Origin: Desulfatitalea sp. UBA4791
GTDB taxonomy: Bacteria; Desulfobacterota; Desulfobacteria; Desulfobacterales; Desulfosarcinaceae
Direction: 5' to 3'
DNA: 64,000 nt
Assembly (NCBI GenBank): GCA_002402905.1
Contig: DHGT01000035.1
Location: 1 to 64,000, forward strand
Shown: positions 16,239-25,115 of the stretch, piece after piece
Layout: every line of letters starts with the position of its first letter
How positions within the stretch are numbered: the first letter of the stretch is position 1
Position numbers and translations under genes: made by a program
Notes under the pieces: model-generated
Database searches by the model: none
What the model saw: only the letters and a program-made list of their open reading frames with translations
Told to the model about the DNA's origin: nothing

Positions 16239-17285
16239 ATGATCAATGATATCAAAGCGATGACCCGGGAGACGCTGCTCGCCTGGCTGTTGGCGCACGG
16301 TGAGAAGCCCTATCGCGCCGATCAGATTCTCAAATGGATTTATGTGCAGCTGGTCGACGGCTTCGATCAGATGACCGATCTGAGCAAAGCCTTTCGCGGC
16401 CTGTTGGGCGAGCACTTTACCTACGGCCGCCTGGAGGTCGATCAGGTGCTGGCGTCCGATGACGGTACCCGCAAGTTCCTGTTTCGCTTGCATGATGGCC
16501 ATTTGGTGGAAACCGTCCTGATCCCGGAGCGCAACCATTACACCCTGTGCGTCTCCAGCCAGGTGGGATGTGCCCAGGGGTGCCGCTTCTGCCTTACCGG
16601 CCAGGGCGGATTCGTGCGCAATCTGGCCTTCAGCGAGATTGTCGGACAGGTGTGGGAGGTGCGCCGACGGCTCGAGGACCCGTCACAGTTGACCAACCTG
16701 GTCTTCATGGGCATGGGGGAACCGTTGGCCAATTACGGCCACCTGCTGCCGGCCATCGACATCTTGACCAGCAGCGAATGGGGGATGAAATTCGCATCGC
16801 GGCGCGTGACCGTCTCCACGGCCGGCCTGGTGCCCCGGCTCATCGATCTGGGCCGAGACACGCGGGTCAACCTGGCCGTCTCGCTCAACGAGGTCGATGA
16901 CGAGGCGCGCAGCCGATTGATGCCCATCAACCGAATCTATCCCATCGAGCAGTTGCTCGAGGCCTGTCGCGGTTATCCCCTGCCCAAGGGCCGTAAGATC
17001 ACCTTCGAATATATTTTGTTCAGGGGATTGAACGACGACCTGGACCATGCCCGCAGGCTCGCTCGGTTATTGGGGCCCCTGAAGGCCAAAATCAATCTGA
17101 TTCCCTTCAATCCTTACCCGGACAGCCCGTTCGAGCGGCCCGAAGAAAAGCGCATTCAAACCTTTCAGGATTTTTTGATCGGCAAGCATTTCACCAGCGT
17201 GGTGCGCTACAGCAAGGGGCTGGACATCATGGCGGCCTGCGGCCAATTGCGGGCCCACGCCCAGTCCAAACCCATGCCGGGTTAA
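16239..17285 (+). CDS. rlmN: dual-specificity 23S rRNA/tRNA (adenine C2)-methyltransferase
   Basis: Radical-SAM enzyme that makes m2A2503 in 23S rRNA and m2A37 in tRNAs. The CxxxCxxC cluster motif is CAQGCRFC near residue 106, with VCSSQVGCAQGC as its leading block; GMGEPLANY lies near 160 and the C-terminal catalytic cysteine in IMAACGQLR. I start at ATG 16239 (MINDIKAMTRETLLAWL); the frame can be opened by TTG 16185 but those residues have no family match. Length 348 aa is normal. A weak promoter (TTGGAC, 18 bases, TATGTT) lies at about 16133-16162. Confidence 0.95.
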   Translation: MINDIKAMTRETLLAWLLAHGEKPYRADQILKWIYVQLVDGFDQMTDLSKAFRGLLGEHFTYGRLEVDQVLASDDGTRKFLFRLHDGHLVETVLIPERNHYTLCVSSQVGCAQGCRFCLTGQGGFVRNLAFSEIVGQVWEVRRRLEDPSQLTNLVFMGMGEPLANYGHLLPAIDILTSSEWGMKFASRRVTVSTAGLVPRLIDLGRDTRVNLAVSLNEVDDEARSRLMPINRIYPIEQLLEACRGYPLPKGRKITFEYILFRGLNDDLDHARRLARLLGPLKAKINLIPFNPYPDSPFERPEEKRIQTFQDFLIGKHFTSVVRYSKGLDIMAACGQLRAHAQSKPMPG

Positions 17286-17315
17286 GGGGGCGGCATTCAG
17301 CGATCAGGAACGCCA

Positions 17316-18317
17316 TCAAGTGATCAGGAAACGTTTGGACTCACCCGGAGAAATGGCAAGGACCGAGATCGTTTGGGTTTTGGCACTGGTTTCAACCTGG
17401 ACCTGGGCCGGTGCTGCGTCAGGGGCCTTGCTGTACCCCGCGCAGATGCAGGCGGCCAGAAAAATCATGGGATCCGGACCCCCGCCGGGCATCAACACGC
17501 TGGGGCCGGGATAGTTCTTGACCTTCAGCAACGCATCGGTTTCCCCGTCGTACCACTGGAGGATCTGTTCGTTGTCCTGCTGGGTGCGACCGATGACGAT
17601 CTTGGTCTTCGACCCCAATCGCATGTGCCGGCCATGGCGAAGCAGGAAAAGGGCATTGCGGGTCAACTCGTCCCCATGATCGATGAGATCCCTGAGTCGG
17701 CGGGAATAGCCCGGATCGGTCAGCAGACACCCCCCGGCAGGAGCAGGATAGGATTTGATACCGAACTTTTCCGCCAGGGCGATTTGCGGTTTGCGCGACC
17801 GCCCGCTGAATCCGAATAGCCGTTCTCGGTCGACCAGCCCCTGCTGCTCCATGGGGGTCTCGGGCAGGCACTGGGCGCTGAGCGGCCTGAGGATGCGTCC
17901 GTCAAATCCGGAATGCTTTTCCACATACCGGAGGGAAGAGACGTTTTGGGACATGGGGCGCTGACCGCGGACCTCCCCGCTGAACAGGAAATCAAATCCA
18001 TGCGTCTGCATGAACCGCCCGGCCTTGTTGAACATCAGGGCGTGGCAATCCATGCAGGGGTTCATGTTTTTTCCGAATCCGGCCGGGGGATGCTGGAGCA
18101 TCTCCAGATAGTCCACCGTGATATCCTCGACGTGCAGGGGGATGCCGGTCTGTTGGGAGGCCAGGCGTGCCTTTTCGGAGGTGAAGAAAGGCGTTTCGAA
18201 GCAGATCCACTCCACGTGTATGCCTTGGTCGCGCAGCACGAGGGCCGAGAGCATGCTGTCCAGGCCGCCCGAACACAGACCCAGGGCGCGGACGTTTCGG
18301 GGTTGATCCATAACCAT
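17316..18317 (-). CDS. PP-loop ATPase, ThiI/MnmA-like tRNA thiolation protein
   Basis: A 333-aa PP-loop enzyme. SGGLDSMLSALVL near residue 16 is the pyrophosphate loop, and CMDCHALMF near 90 gives a CxxC pair as in TtuA/ThiI-like thiolases; GGCLLTDPGYSRRL near 196 contains another cysteine. The C-terminal 90 residues look like the NFACT-R/DUF814 domain (IVIGRTQQDNEQILQWYDG). Such proteins are annotated as tRNA 4-thiouridine synthase-like, yet the THUMP domain of ThiI is absent, so the exact modification is uncertain. It is convergent with rlmN, 30 bases apart. Confidence 0.75.
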   Translation of the reverse strand: MVMDQPRNVRALGLCSGGLDSMLSALVLRDQGIHVEWICFETPFFTSEKARLASQQTGIPLHVEDITVDYLEMLQHPPAGFGKNMNPCMDCHALMFNKAGRFMQTHGFDFLFSGEVRGQRPMSQNVSSLRYVEKHSGFDGRILRPLSAQCLPETPMEQQGLVDRERLFGFSGRSRKPQIALAEKFGIKSYPAPAGGCLLTDPGYSRRLRDLIDHGDELTRNALFLLRHGRHMRLGSKTKIVIGRTQQDNEQILQWYDGETDALLKVKNYPGPSVLMPGGGPDPMIFLAACICAGYSKAPDAAPAQVQVETSAKTQTISVLAISPGESKRFLIT

Positions 18318-18671
18318 GGGATAGTAAGGTCCTTGATGTGATCTGAAAGTTAAAGTGACGCATAGTAAAAGCCGGGCGGTGGACTGTCAAGGTTGTCGTC
18401 GCGGGGAACGACGTTTAAGGCTGTCGTATCCATGAAATGCATTCGCCTATGGTGGATGGGAAGGGCCAGACACTGCGATTATTTACATATATGGGGTTTC
18501 ATGTTATCGCTGAGCCCCGTCCGCCGGACGACGGACAGCTTCCATATCGTCGCCCTTAGTGCCGGGCGGTGGCGTCGCTTGACTATCTGTTTGCCGACCG
18601 ATCGTATTAAATTACGGCCTGCGTATTTTTTGCTTGGCATCAATCACTACTAACCATAGGGGAAGTTACCC
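18318..18671. other. 354-bp divergent intergenic region
   Basis: Lies between the PP-loop gene (minus) and ETF-QO (plus). It holds a degenerate fragment of the TTTAAAGTGAAGG repeat (gttaaagtgacgc near 18350) and a TATTAA box near 18605 whose nearest TTGACT is 20 bases away, too far for a normal promoter. AGGGGAAG at 18658-18665 is the ETF-QO ribosome site. I see no gene or stable RNA. Confidence 0.4.
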
Positions 18672-20339
18672 ATGACAACCGAACGCGAATCCATTGAATT
18701 TGATGTCCTCATCGTCGGTGGTGGGCCGGCGGGACTGGCCTGCGCCATTCGGCTCATGCAGCTGGCCGGGGAAATGGGCCGGGAGCTGGAGGTGGCCCTG
18801 ATCGACAAGGGGGCCGAAATCGGTTCCCATGCCGTCAGCGGCGCTATTTTAAAGACCAACGCGCTCATGGAATTGATGCCCGACCACATGGAAAAAGGAT
18901 GCCCTGTGGAATCGGTGGTGCGCGGCGATGCCTTCTATTACCTGACCCCGGTCAAGGCCATGGCCGTGCCGGTCGTGCCCCGCTACATGCACAACAGCGG
19001 CTGCTACATCGTCAGCCTGTCGCGTGTCGCCCAATGGATGGGGCAATTGGCCGAAGAGATGGGGGTGAACATATTCCCCGGATTTGCCGGAAAAGAGGTG
19101 CTTTATGCCGAAGATGGCCGCACGGTCGTCGGCATTCGGACCGGCGACAAGGGGTTGGGCAAATCGGGCGAGCACAAATCCAATTTCGAGCCCGGCATCG
19201 ACCTGCTGGCCAAGGTGACCGTGTTCGCCGAGGGGGCGCGCGGCAGTCTGGTCAAAACCCTGGGCAAGCCCCTCGATCTGTACCGCGACCGGTTACCGGC
19301 CGTGTATGAAACCGGTATCAAAGAGGTGATTCAGCTGCCCGAAGGCAAAACCTTCTTCACTGGAAACAGCTTCAACGACATCCACCTGATGGGATACCCC
19401 CTGGGGCTGGGCACGCCCGGTGGCGGGTTTATCTATGAGATGAGCGACAACCGCATCGGCGTCGGGTACCTCACCGCGTTGTGCTACGAAGATCCGGCCC
19501 TCGATCCTTACGACATGTTCATGCGTTTTAAACGCCATCCGTTCGTCGCCGAAATCATAAAGGGGGGCAAGGTGGTCGAGCAGGGCGCACGCACGGTTTC
19601 CACCGGCGGTTACTACACCATGCCCAAGTTGTGTGTGAATGGCGGGTTGCTCGTGGGCGGATGCGCCGAGATCCACAACGCGCCGGCCCTGAAAGGCATT
19701 CACGTGGGTATGAAGTCGGGCATGCTGGCCGCCGAAGCGGCCCTGGAGGCCCTGGACAAAGGTGACGTCACCGCATCGGGGCTGGATGGGTATCGTCGAA
19801 GGTTGGAGCAGAGCTGGATCAAAAGCGACATGTGGGAAGGGCGCAATTTCGCCCAGGCCCTGGCCAAGAAGGGCATCGCCAAATTCATCCACCTCGGGGC
19901 CCAATACGTGACCGGCGGCCGTGGCATCATCGATCCCATGAACATGACGGCCGACGCCGAAACCCTCAAGCCCCTGACGGCCGGCGCCAGCGTCGAAGCG
20001 TCCAAAACCAAATACGACGGCGAGCTTTACGTGGACAAGCTCACCGGGGTCTATCTTTCAAAAACCATGCATCGCGAAGATCAGCCCTCTCATCTGATCA
20101 TTCCCGATCCTCAGGTCTGCAGCAATCAATGCTATCCGGCCTTTCGCTGCCCATGCACCCGCTTCTGCCCGGGCAATGTTTACGAATTGGAACTGGACCC
20201 GATCAGCGGCAAAGCTCATATCAAGTTGAATCCATCCAACTGTTTTCACTGTAAAACATGCGATATTAAAGATCCCTACGGGAATATCACCTGGACCTGT
20301 CCGGAGGGCGGAGAGGGCCCAGGATACACGATCGTTTAA
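18672..20339 (+). CDS. electron transfer flavoprotein:quinone oxidoreductase
   Basis: A 555-aa ETF-QO homologue. The FAD Rossmann motif VLIVGGGPAGLACA is at residue 12, with LIDKGAEIGSHAVSGAIL after it. The C-terminal ferredoxin-like domain has cysteines in PCTRFCPGNVYE and NCFHCKTCDIKDP for one [4Fe-4S] cluster, and ITWTCPEGGEGPGY as the family end. It passes electrons from acyl-CoA dehydrogenases via ETF to the menaquinone pool at the membrane. No etfAB or acyl-CoA dehydrogenase gene is beside it. Followed by a strong hairpin at 20355-20378. Confidence 0.94.
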   Translation: MTTERESIEFDVLIVGGGPAGLACAIRLMQLAGEMGRELEVALIDKGAEIGSHAVSGAILKTNALMELMPDHMEKGCPVESVVRGDAFYYLTPVKAMAVPVVPRYMHNSGCYIVSLSRVAQWMGQLAEEMGVNIFPGFAGKEVLYAEDGRTVVGIRTGDKGLGKSGEHKSNFEPGIDLLAKVTVFAEGARGSLVKTLGKPLDLYRDRLPAVYETGIKEVIQLPEGKTFFTGNSFNDIHLMGYPLGLGTPGGGFIYEMSDNRIGVGYLTALCYEDPALDPYDMFMRFKRHPFVAEIIKGGKVVEQGARTVSTGGYYTMPKLCVNGGLLVGGCAEIHNAPALKGIHVGMKSGMLAAEAALEALDKGDVTASGLDGYRRRLEQSWIKSDMWEGRNFAQALAKKGIAKFIHLGAQYVTGGRGIIDPMNMTADAETLKPLTAGASVEASKTKYDGELYVDKLTGVYLSKTMHREDQPSHLIIPDPQVCSNQCYPAFRCPCTRFCPGNVYELELDPISGKAHIKLNPSNCFHCKTCDIKDPYGNITWTCPEGGEGPGYTIV

Positions 20340-20354
20340 AAGAGTGTCGAGTTT

Positions 20355-20378
20355 GGGGCCATTCGAGGGAATGGCCCC
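20355..20378 (+). terminator. terminator hairpin after ETF-QO
   Basis: GGGGCCATTC (20355-20364) and GAATGGCCCC (20369-20378) form a perfect 10-bp stem with a 4-base loop 16 bases after the stop. The following tract is cccttc rather than pure T, so efficiency is uncertain. Confidence 0.6.
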
Positions 20379-20469
20379 CTTCATCCGATTTGCGGATCGC
20401 TTTCCTCGGTGGAAAGATTTCTGACATCCCTTTCTTGCGGTGTCTGCACGGCCAGTTCAATCTATCATT

Positions 20470-20475
20470 TATAAT
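20470..20475 (+). promoter_or_regulatory. possible -10 box of the glycogen-binding protein gene
   Basis: A perfect TATAAT lies 122 bases upstream of ATG 20598, but no recognisable -35 stands at 16-18 bases. The remainder of 20379-20597 shows no gene. Confidence 0.35.
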
Positions 20476-20597
20476 GAGTTAATTCAAATGGATACGGTGT
20501 CATCAACGAGTCGGGGATGGCATGCCGTTTGCTTTGGTTTATTGAGTGATCTGAAAGATTCGTGCATTGATTTGCCTGAAATGGAAGGAGGAAGGCA

Positions 20598-20888
20598 ATG
20601 GCAAGTAAAAAGGATACACAGGAAAGGCGCCATAAAATCAATTTTGTACTGGAGGCGCCGGATGCGAAAAAGGTTTTTCTGGCAGGCAGCTTCAACGATT
20701 GGTCGGTTAAAACGCATCCCATGAAAAATGATGGCAAGGGGGTATGGACCAGAAGCCTTCTTTTGTTTCCGGGATCTTACGAATACAAATTTTTCGTGGA
20801 TGGCCAGTGGCGTGAAGATCCAGGCAATGAGCGCTGCTGTGCCAACTGTTTTGGCAGCCTGAACAATGTGGTGCAGGTCAACCGATAG
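20598..20888 (+). CDS. glycogen-binding (CBM48/AMPK-beta-like) domain protein
   Basis: A 96-aa stand-alone isoamylase-N/AMPK-beta glycogen-binding module. VFLAGSFNDWSVKTHPMKN near residue 26 includes the carbohydrate-contacting FNDW, and LLFPGSYEYKFFVDGQWREDP near 54 completes the beta-sandwich signature. Without a catalytic domain it presumably binds an alpha-glucan or acts as a protein-interaction module. GAAGGAGGAAGG is a strong ribosome site. Two adjacent cysteines (ERCCANC, near 84) are uncommon for the family. Its partner is unknown. Confidence 0.85.
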   Translation: MASKKDTQERRHKINFVLEAPDAKKVFLAGSFNDWSVKTHPMKNDGKGVWTRSLLLFPGSYEYKFFVDGQWREDPGNERCCANCFGSLNNVVQVNR

Positions 20889-20910
20889 GTTCGCCGAGGT
20901 CGCATGGAAT

Positions 20911-22608
20911 TTATAAGCGGCCCTTTTTGATGATGGCCACCAACAGCCACACGCCCAGGAAACCGGCGGCGAGAAAACCGATCAGGCCGATCAGTGAGAT
21001 GCCGTATACCATGGGTGGCATCCTGGAGATGACGATGAGGGCCGAGCCGATGATCAGGGCGGCGATGATGATGGCGAACGAGATGCGATTGCTGATCTGG
21101 TCGTGGGTAGCCAGCATCTTGTCCAGGTCTTTGAGCACCAGGGTAAACGACATCTTTTTTTGCCGCAGGCTGTGGCTGATCTCCAGCAGATCTTTGGGGA
21201 AATCGGTCAGAAATTCATAGGATTGCTCGATAAGCCGGATGACGTCTTCCATCAGGCGGCCCGGCGCCAGTCGAGCCACCTTTACGTCACGTATAAAGGG
21301 GGTCACGGCCTGGATCATGTCAAAGTCCGGATCGAGCTCCCGGGCGATGTTCTCCACCTGAGACAGGGCCTTGAGCATCAGGAAGATGTCGGGCAGGATG
21401 CGCATGCGATTCTTGGTTGCCACTTCCAGCATGTGCTGCATCAGTTTGCTGAATTGGATTTCGCCGAGCGGTCGATAGAGGTGACGCCCCAGAAAGTCGG
21501 CGATGTCCTTCTCCAACTCGGTTCGGTTCGGCTCTTCATCCCATTCGGTCAGTTTCAGTAGTATTTCGGCGGTGCGCGGCTCGTCGCGCCGGATAACACC
21601 TTCGACCAACCGGACAAAGGCTTCCCTGGTGGCACGGTCCACGGCCCCGGTCATGCCGAAATCGATCAGGCAGATGACATTGCCGGGAAGCACGAAAATA
21701 TTCCCGGGGTGGGGATCGGCGTGAAAGAAGCCGAAGGTGAAGATCTGTTTGAAAAGAATATCGGCGCCCCGTTCGGTGATGATGCGGCGGTCCATGCGGG
21801 CGGCATCGATTCGCTGGGTATCGGACACCTTGATACCATCGACATACTCGATGGTCAGCATGCGCCGGGACGAGTAATCGCGATAGACCTTGGGGACATA
21901 TACGTTGGGGTCGTTCAGAAATTGCCGGGACACGCGTTCCATGCTCGACGCTTCCAGCGTATAGTCCAGCTCTTTTTCGATGGTGTTGGCAAACTCTTCG
22001 ACGATTTTGATCGGTCGGTAGACGGCAAGTTCTTCGATATGCCGTTCGGCCAGGGTGGCCAGGTGCAGCATGATTTCCAGGTCGACCTCGATGATTTTCT
22101 CGATGCCGGGCCGTTGGACCTTGACCACCACCTCCTCGCCGCTGTGCAGGCGGGCGCGGTGTACTTGACCGATGGAAGCCGAAGCCAGGGGCGCCTCATC
22201 CAGCTCGGCAAAAAGATGTTGATAAGAGGTGCCGAGTTCGGCCTCGATGGATTGGACATAGGCTGCCGAACTGAAAGGTGGTACCTTGTCCTGCAGTTTT
22301 GTGAATTCGTTGACGAATTCGACAGAAACGAGGTCGGGACGGGTCGAAAGGATCTGGCCCAGTTTGATATAGGTGGGGCCCAACTCCTCCAGCGCCATGC
22401 GCGTGCGTTCGGCACGCGTGAGTTTCTCGAGCCGCTCCCGTCGCTTGCGGGAAATCATCTGCAGTCCGATTTCGATGTACTGTTCGATCTTGAGTGTGTC
22501 GATCAGGTCGCCGAATCCGTACTTGAAAAGAACCGCCAGTATCTGGCGATATCGATTCAGGTGTCGGTAGGTGCGACCGATCACACCGATTTTTCGGATG
22601 CTGATCAT
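20911..22608 (-). CDS. ABC1/AarF (UbiB) family atypical kinase
   Basis: A 565-aa UbiB-family protein-kinase-like ATPase tied to quinone/lipid biosynthesis and distribution. The KxGQ motif is IKLGQILSTRPD near residue 85, the A-rich nucleotide loop is PLASASIGQVHRA near 140, the catalytic lysine in VVVKVQRPG near 162, and the metal-binding motif is VICLIDFGMTGA near 312. Two hydrophobic spans end the protein (residues about 500-560), anchoring it in the membrane. Relevant neighbours elsewhere in the window are ubiG and ubiE. It is downstream of a phasin-like gene by 43 bases, probably one operon. Confidence 0.92.
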   Translation of the reverse strand: MISIRKIGVIGRTYRHLNRYRQILAVLFKYGFGDLIDTLKIEQYIEIGLQMISRKRRERLEKLTRAERTRMALEELGPTYIKLGQILSTRPDLVSVEFVNEFTKLQDKVPPFSSAAYVQSIEAELGTSYQHLFAELDEAPLASASIGQVHRARLHSGEEVVVKVQRPGIEKIIEVDLEIMLHLATLAERHIEELAVYRPIKIVEEFANTIEKELDYTLEASSMERVSRQFLNDPNVYVPKVYRDYSSRRMLTIEYVDGIKVSDTQRIDAARMDRRIITERGADILFKQIFTFGFFHADPHPGNIFVLPGNVICLIDFGMTGAVDRATREAFVRLVEGVIRRDEPRTAEILLKLTEWDEEPNRTELEKDIADFLGRHLYRPLGEIQFSKLMQHMLEVATKNRMRILPDIFLMLKALSQVENIARELDPDFDMIQAVTPFIRDVKVARLAPGRLMEDVIRLIEQSYEFLTDFPKDLLEISHSLRQKKMSFTLVLKDLDKMLATHDQISNRISFAIIIAALIIGSALIVISRMPPMVYGISLIGLIGFLAAGFLGVWLLVAIIKKGRL

Positions 22609-22651
22609 GCGACTCCGGGTGTGAGAGCGGCCTGGGACGGGTTCCCCGACG

Positions 22652-22966
22652 CTATTCTTCTTTTTGGGTCAGGCTGTTGACGATGCCCTTGAGTTCGCGG
22701 ATCTCTTTTTTCAGCTCTTTGAGTTCATCGGTGGTCACGATCTGGGTTTTTTTCAAAAAATTGCGGACGGTCGACTCGATCCGTTTTTCCAGTTTTTCCT
22801 GGGTTTCTTCATAACGCTGGCGGGCCTCGTCCAGGAACTTGCGTCCCTCTTTTTCGGACACTTCCCCCTTTTCCTGCATATCGTTGACAAACTCCTCAAC
22901 CTCATCCCAGGTTTTCAATGCCAACCCGATACCGGTCAGCATGCCCTTTTTGATCATGTCAAACAT
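22652..22966 (-). CDS. phasin-like/PhaF-type coiled-coil protein
   Basis: A 104-aa amphipathic helical protein resembling COG3937 (poly-hydroxyalkanoate granule-associated, PhaF/PhaI-like). MLTGIGLALKTWDEVEEFV is the N-terminal phasin helix, and residues 30-100 form a charged coiled coil (QRYEETQEKLEKRIE). Members with this architecture are often encoded next to ABC1 kinases, as here. No PHA synthase is near, so a granule role is unproven; a membrane- or lipid-associated scaffold for the kinase is equally possible. AGGAGGATCT precedes the ATG. A GCGGGC/GCCCGC hairpin lies upstream at 23075-23090. Confidence 0.75.
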   Translation of the reverse strand: MFDMIKKGMLTGIGLALKTWDEVEEFVNDMQEKGEVSEKEGRKFLDEARQRYEETQEKLEKRIESTVRNFLKKTQIVTTDELKELKKEIRELKGIVNSLTQKEE

Positions 22967-23137
22967 AAGATCCTCCTTGGGAAGAATAGCTATTGTTGTT
23001 GGCGGGTTATATGATGATCAGCGCTGTTGAATGAGTAACATAGCGACTGGGTGAATGCAAGCCGTTTGGCGAGAGCGGGCTGGCGCCCGCGATATCCGGG
23101 GTGGGCGCACAAATCCCGCCCGATTCTTAAAAGGCGC

Positions 23138-23166
23138 TTGACTGTCTCGACGAACTTACCTACTTT
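23138..23166 (+). promoter_or_regulatory. sigma-70 promoter ahead of the CooC-like gene
   Basis: TTGACT (23138-23143), 17 bases, TACTTT (23161-23166), 48 bases before ATG 23215. It may drive the whole plus-strand block to 30021, though internal promoters are likely. Confidence 0.5.
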
Positions 23167-23214
23167 AATATACTTAGTTTTTCAATTCAACTGGACGGGA
23201 AAGGTTCTATAACG

Positions 23215-23964
23215 ATGGCGTTTACGATAGCGTTGGCAGGCAAGGGGGGTACGGGCAAGACGACCATTTGCGGGTTGTTGATCAAATATCTGGTTGCAAA
23301 AGGTAAAACACCCATATTGGGTGTGGATGCGGATTGCAATGCCAACCTGAACGAAGTTTTGGGGTTGGAGGTCAAAGATACGCTGGGTCAGGCGCGCGAG
23401 GATATGAAAAAAGGCAAGGTGCCTTCCGGCATGACCAAGGATATTTTCATGTCCATGCGGCTGGAAGAAGCGGTGGCCGAAGAAGACGGGTTCGACCTGG
23501 TGGTGATGGGGCAGCCCGAAGGACCGGGGTGTTACTGCGCGGCCAACACCTTGCTGACCAACCTGATGGAGCGGTTGGTCGTGAATTATGCTTACGTGGT
23601 GATGGACAACGAGGCCGGCATGGAGCACATCAGCCGGTTGACGACCAACAATGTCGATGTCCTGTTGATTGTGACCGATACCTCCCGCCGTGGTCTCCAG
23701 GCGGGGTTGCGCATTTACAAGTTGGCCCAGGAACTCAACATCGGCGTCAAAAAGAGCTATCTGGTGATGAACCGGGTTAAGACGGAGCCGGAGAAAGAAG
23801 TGCTCGATCTCATTGGGCAGGATGGTTTGGTGTTTGCCGGGACCATTCCGGACGATGAGACGGTGTATACCTATGATCTCAAAGGCAAGCCGACCATCGA
23901 CATCGATTCCAACAATCCGGCGGTGACGGCGGCCTTCCGCATTTTTGACAAAATCCTGGCGTGA
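23215..23964 (+). CDS. CooC-like nickel-insertion/maturation ATPase
   Basis: A 249-aa MinD/SIMIBI ATPase close to CooC/AcsF, which insert nickel into carbon monoxide dehydrogenase/acetyl-CoA synthase. The deviant Walker A is GKGGTGKTT (residue 9), VDADCNANL near 38 is the switch region, and GQPEGPGCYCAANT near 98 holds the CxC pair that binds metal at the dimer interface. MDNEAGMEHISR corresponds to the second nucleotide motif. No cooS/acs gene lies within the window, but a RACo-like activator is encoded 4.5 kb downstream on the same strand. Confidence 0.9.
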   Translation: MAFTIALAGKGGTGKTTICGLLIKYLVAKGKTPILGVDADCNANLNEVLGLEVKDTLGQAREDMKKGKVPSGMTKDIFMSMRLEEAVAEEDGFDLVVMGQPEGPGCYCAANTLLTNLMERLVVNYAYVVMDNEAGMEHISRLTTNNVDVLLIVTDTSRRGLQAGLRIYKLAQELNIGVKKSYLVMNRVKTEPEKEVLDLIGQDGLVFAGTIPDDETVYTYDLKGKPTIDIDSNNPAVTAAFRIFDKILA

Positions 23965-24150
23965 ACCGGCAACGGTTGGGGATGGCTGTGCTCCTAGTTG
24001 CATCGGAAGCGCGGTAGAAGATCCGTTGGTGCCGATGCCCTGTTCCGCCGGGAATTGATCTGCGAAACGGTTTGACACGTGCGAGTCATCGGTTGAGATG
24101 AAAATCGCGCAATGGGTCGAGAACGATCGCAAAACATCGAGGGGCAGGCC

Positions 24151-25101
24151 ATGAAAAGAACGGGTTTTCTCTATGACCAGAGATATCTGCTGCACGATAC
24201 GGGGCCCTATCATCCGGAACGGTCCGAACGGTTGCAGGCCATCTACCAGGGGATTGAATCGGCGGGCCTGCTGCCGCACCTGACCAGGATCACTGCGCGG
24301 CCGGCGGACATGCAATGGGTGGAAACGATCCACACCGAAAAGTATATCCGTCGTTTTGAAGAGGTTTGTCTATCCGGCCATCGCACGCTGGATTGTGAAG
24401 ACAACCAGATGTGCCGCGAGACTTATGAAACTGCCCTTCTGGCCGTAGGCGGCACGCTGGAGGCCGCGCGCATGATCATGGCCGGCGAACTCGACAATGC
24501 CTTCTGCGCCATCCGACCGCCGGGGCATCATGCCGAGAGAGAAGAGGCCATGGGGTTTTGCTATTTCAACAATGTCGCCATCGCCGCCCGCTATCTTCAG
24601 ATGCAGTGGAACATTCAGCGTGTGGGCATTGTCGACTTCGATGTCCACCATGGCAACGGCACCCAGCACATCTTCGAAAAAGACCCCACCGTTTTTTACT
24701 ACTCCATTCACGAGCATCCTTCCTTCGCCTATCCCGGCACCGGCCGCGAGTTCGAAATGGGATCCGGCGAAGGATATGGTTTTACCAAGAATTCACCGGT
24801 CCTGCCAGGCCAGAGCGATGAAGACTATCGGCGCCTGTTCGAGCAGGACCTGTTACCGGCGTTTGAGAAGTTCGTACCCGAGGTGATTATCGTGTCCACC
24901 GGCTTCGATGCCCACAAGGAAGACGACATGGCCGATATGCGGGTGACCACAGAGGGTTTTGCCTGGATCATGCGGTCCATCATGAAACTGGCCGATACGT
25001 ATGCCCAGGGCCGGCTGCTGTCCGTTTTGGAGGGTGGCTATGCACTCGATCGCCTGCCCGAGCTGGCGGCCGATCACGTGCGAATCATGCTCGACGCATA
25101 A
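24151..25101 (+). CDS. acuC: AcuC-type class I histone-deacetylase-like protein
   Basis: Zinc-dependent acetyl-lysine deacetylase of 316 aa. RPPGHHAEREEAMGFCYFNN near residue 117 contains the tandem catalytic histidines, VGIVDFDVHHGNGTQ near 155 the zinc-binding Asp/His, and STGFDAHKEDDMAD near 250 the remaining Asp. B. subtilis AcuC deacetylates and thereby activates acetyl-CoA synthetase. The next gene (14 bases on) is a CBS-ACT protein like AcuB, and a sirtuin follows 2.5 kb later, supporting this reading. The frame opens at 24112, but ATG 24151 has GAGGGGCAGG immediately upstream and gives MKRTGFLYD, the family start. Confidence 0.88.
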   Translation: MKRTGFLYDQRYLLHDTGPYHPERSERLQAIYQGIESAGLLPHLTRITARPADMQWVETIHTEKYIRRFEEVCLSGHRTLDCEDNQMCRETYETALLAVGGTLEAARMIMAGELDNAFCAIRPPGHHAEREEAMGFCYFNNVAIAARYLQMQWNIQRVGIVDFDVHHGNGTQHIFEKDPTVFYYSIHEHPSFAYPGTGREFEMGSGEGYGFTKNSPVLPGQSDEDYRRLFEQDLLPAFEKFVPEVIIVSTGFDAHKEDDMADMRVTTEGFAWIMRSIMKLADTYAQGRLLSVLEGGYALDRLPELAADHVRIMLDA

Positions 25102-25115
25102 AAGGAGGAGATGAG

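Noticed and set aside
18577..18612. TTGACT and TATTAA as an ETF-QO promoter
   Set aside because: The spacer is about 20 bases, outside the usual 16-18 range.
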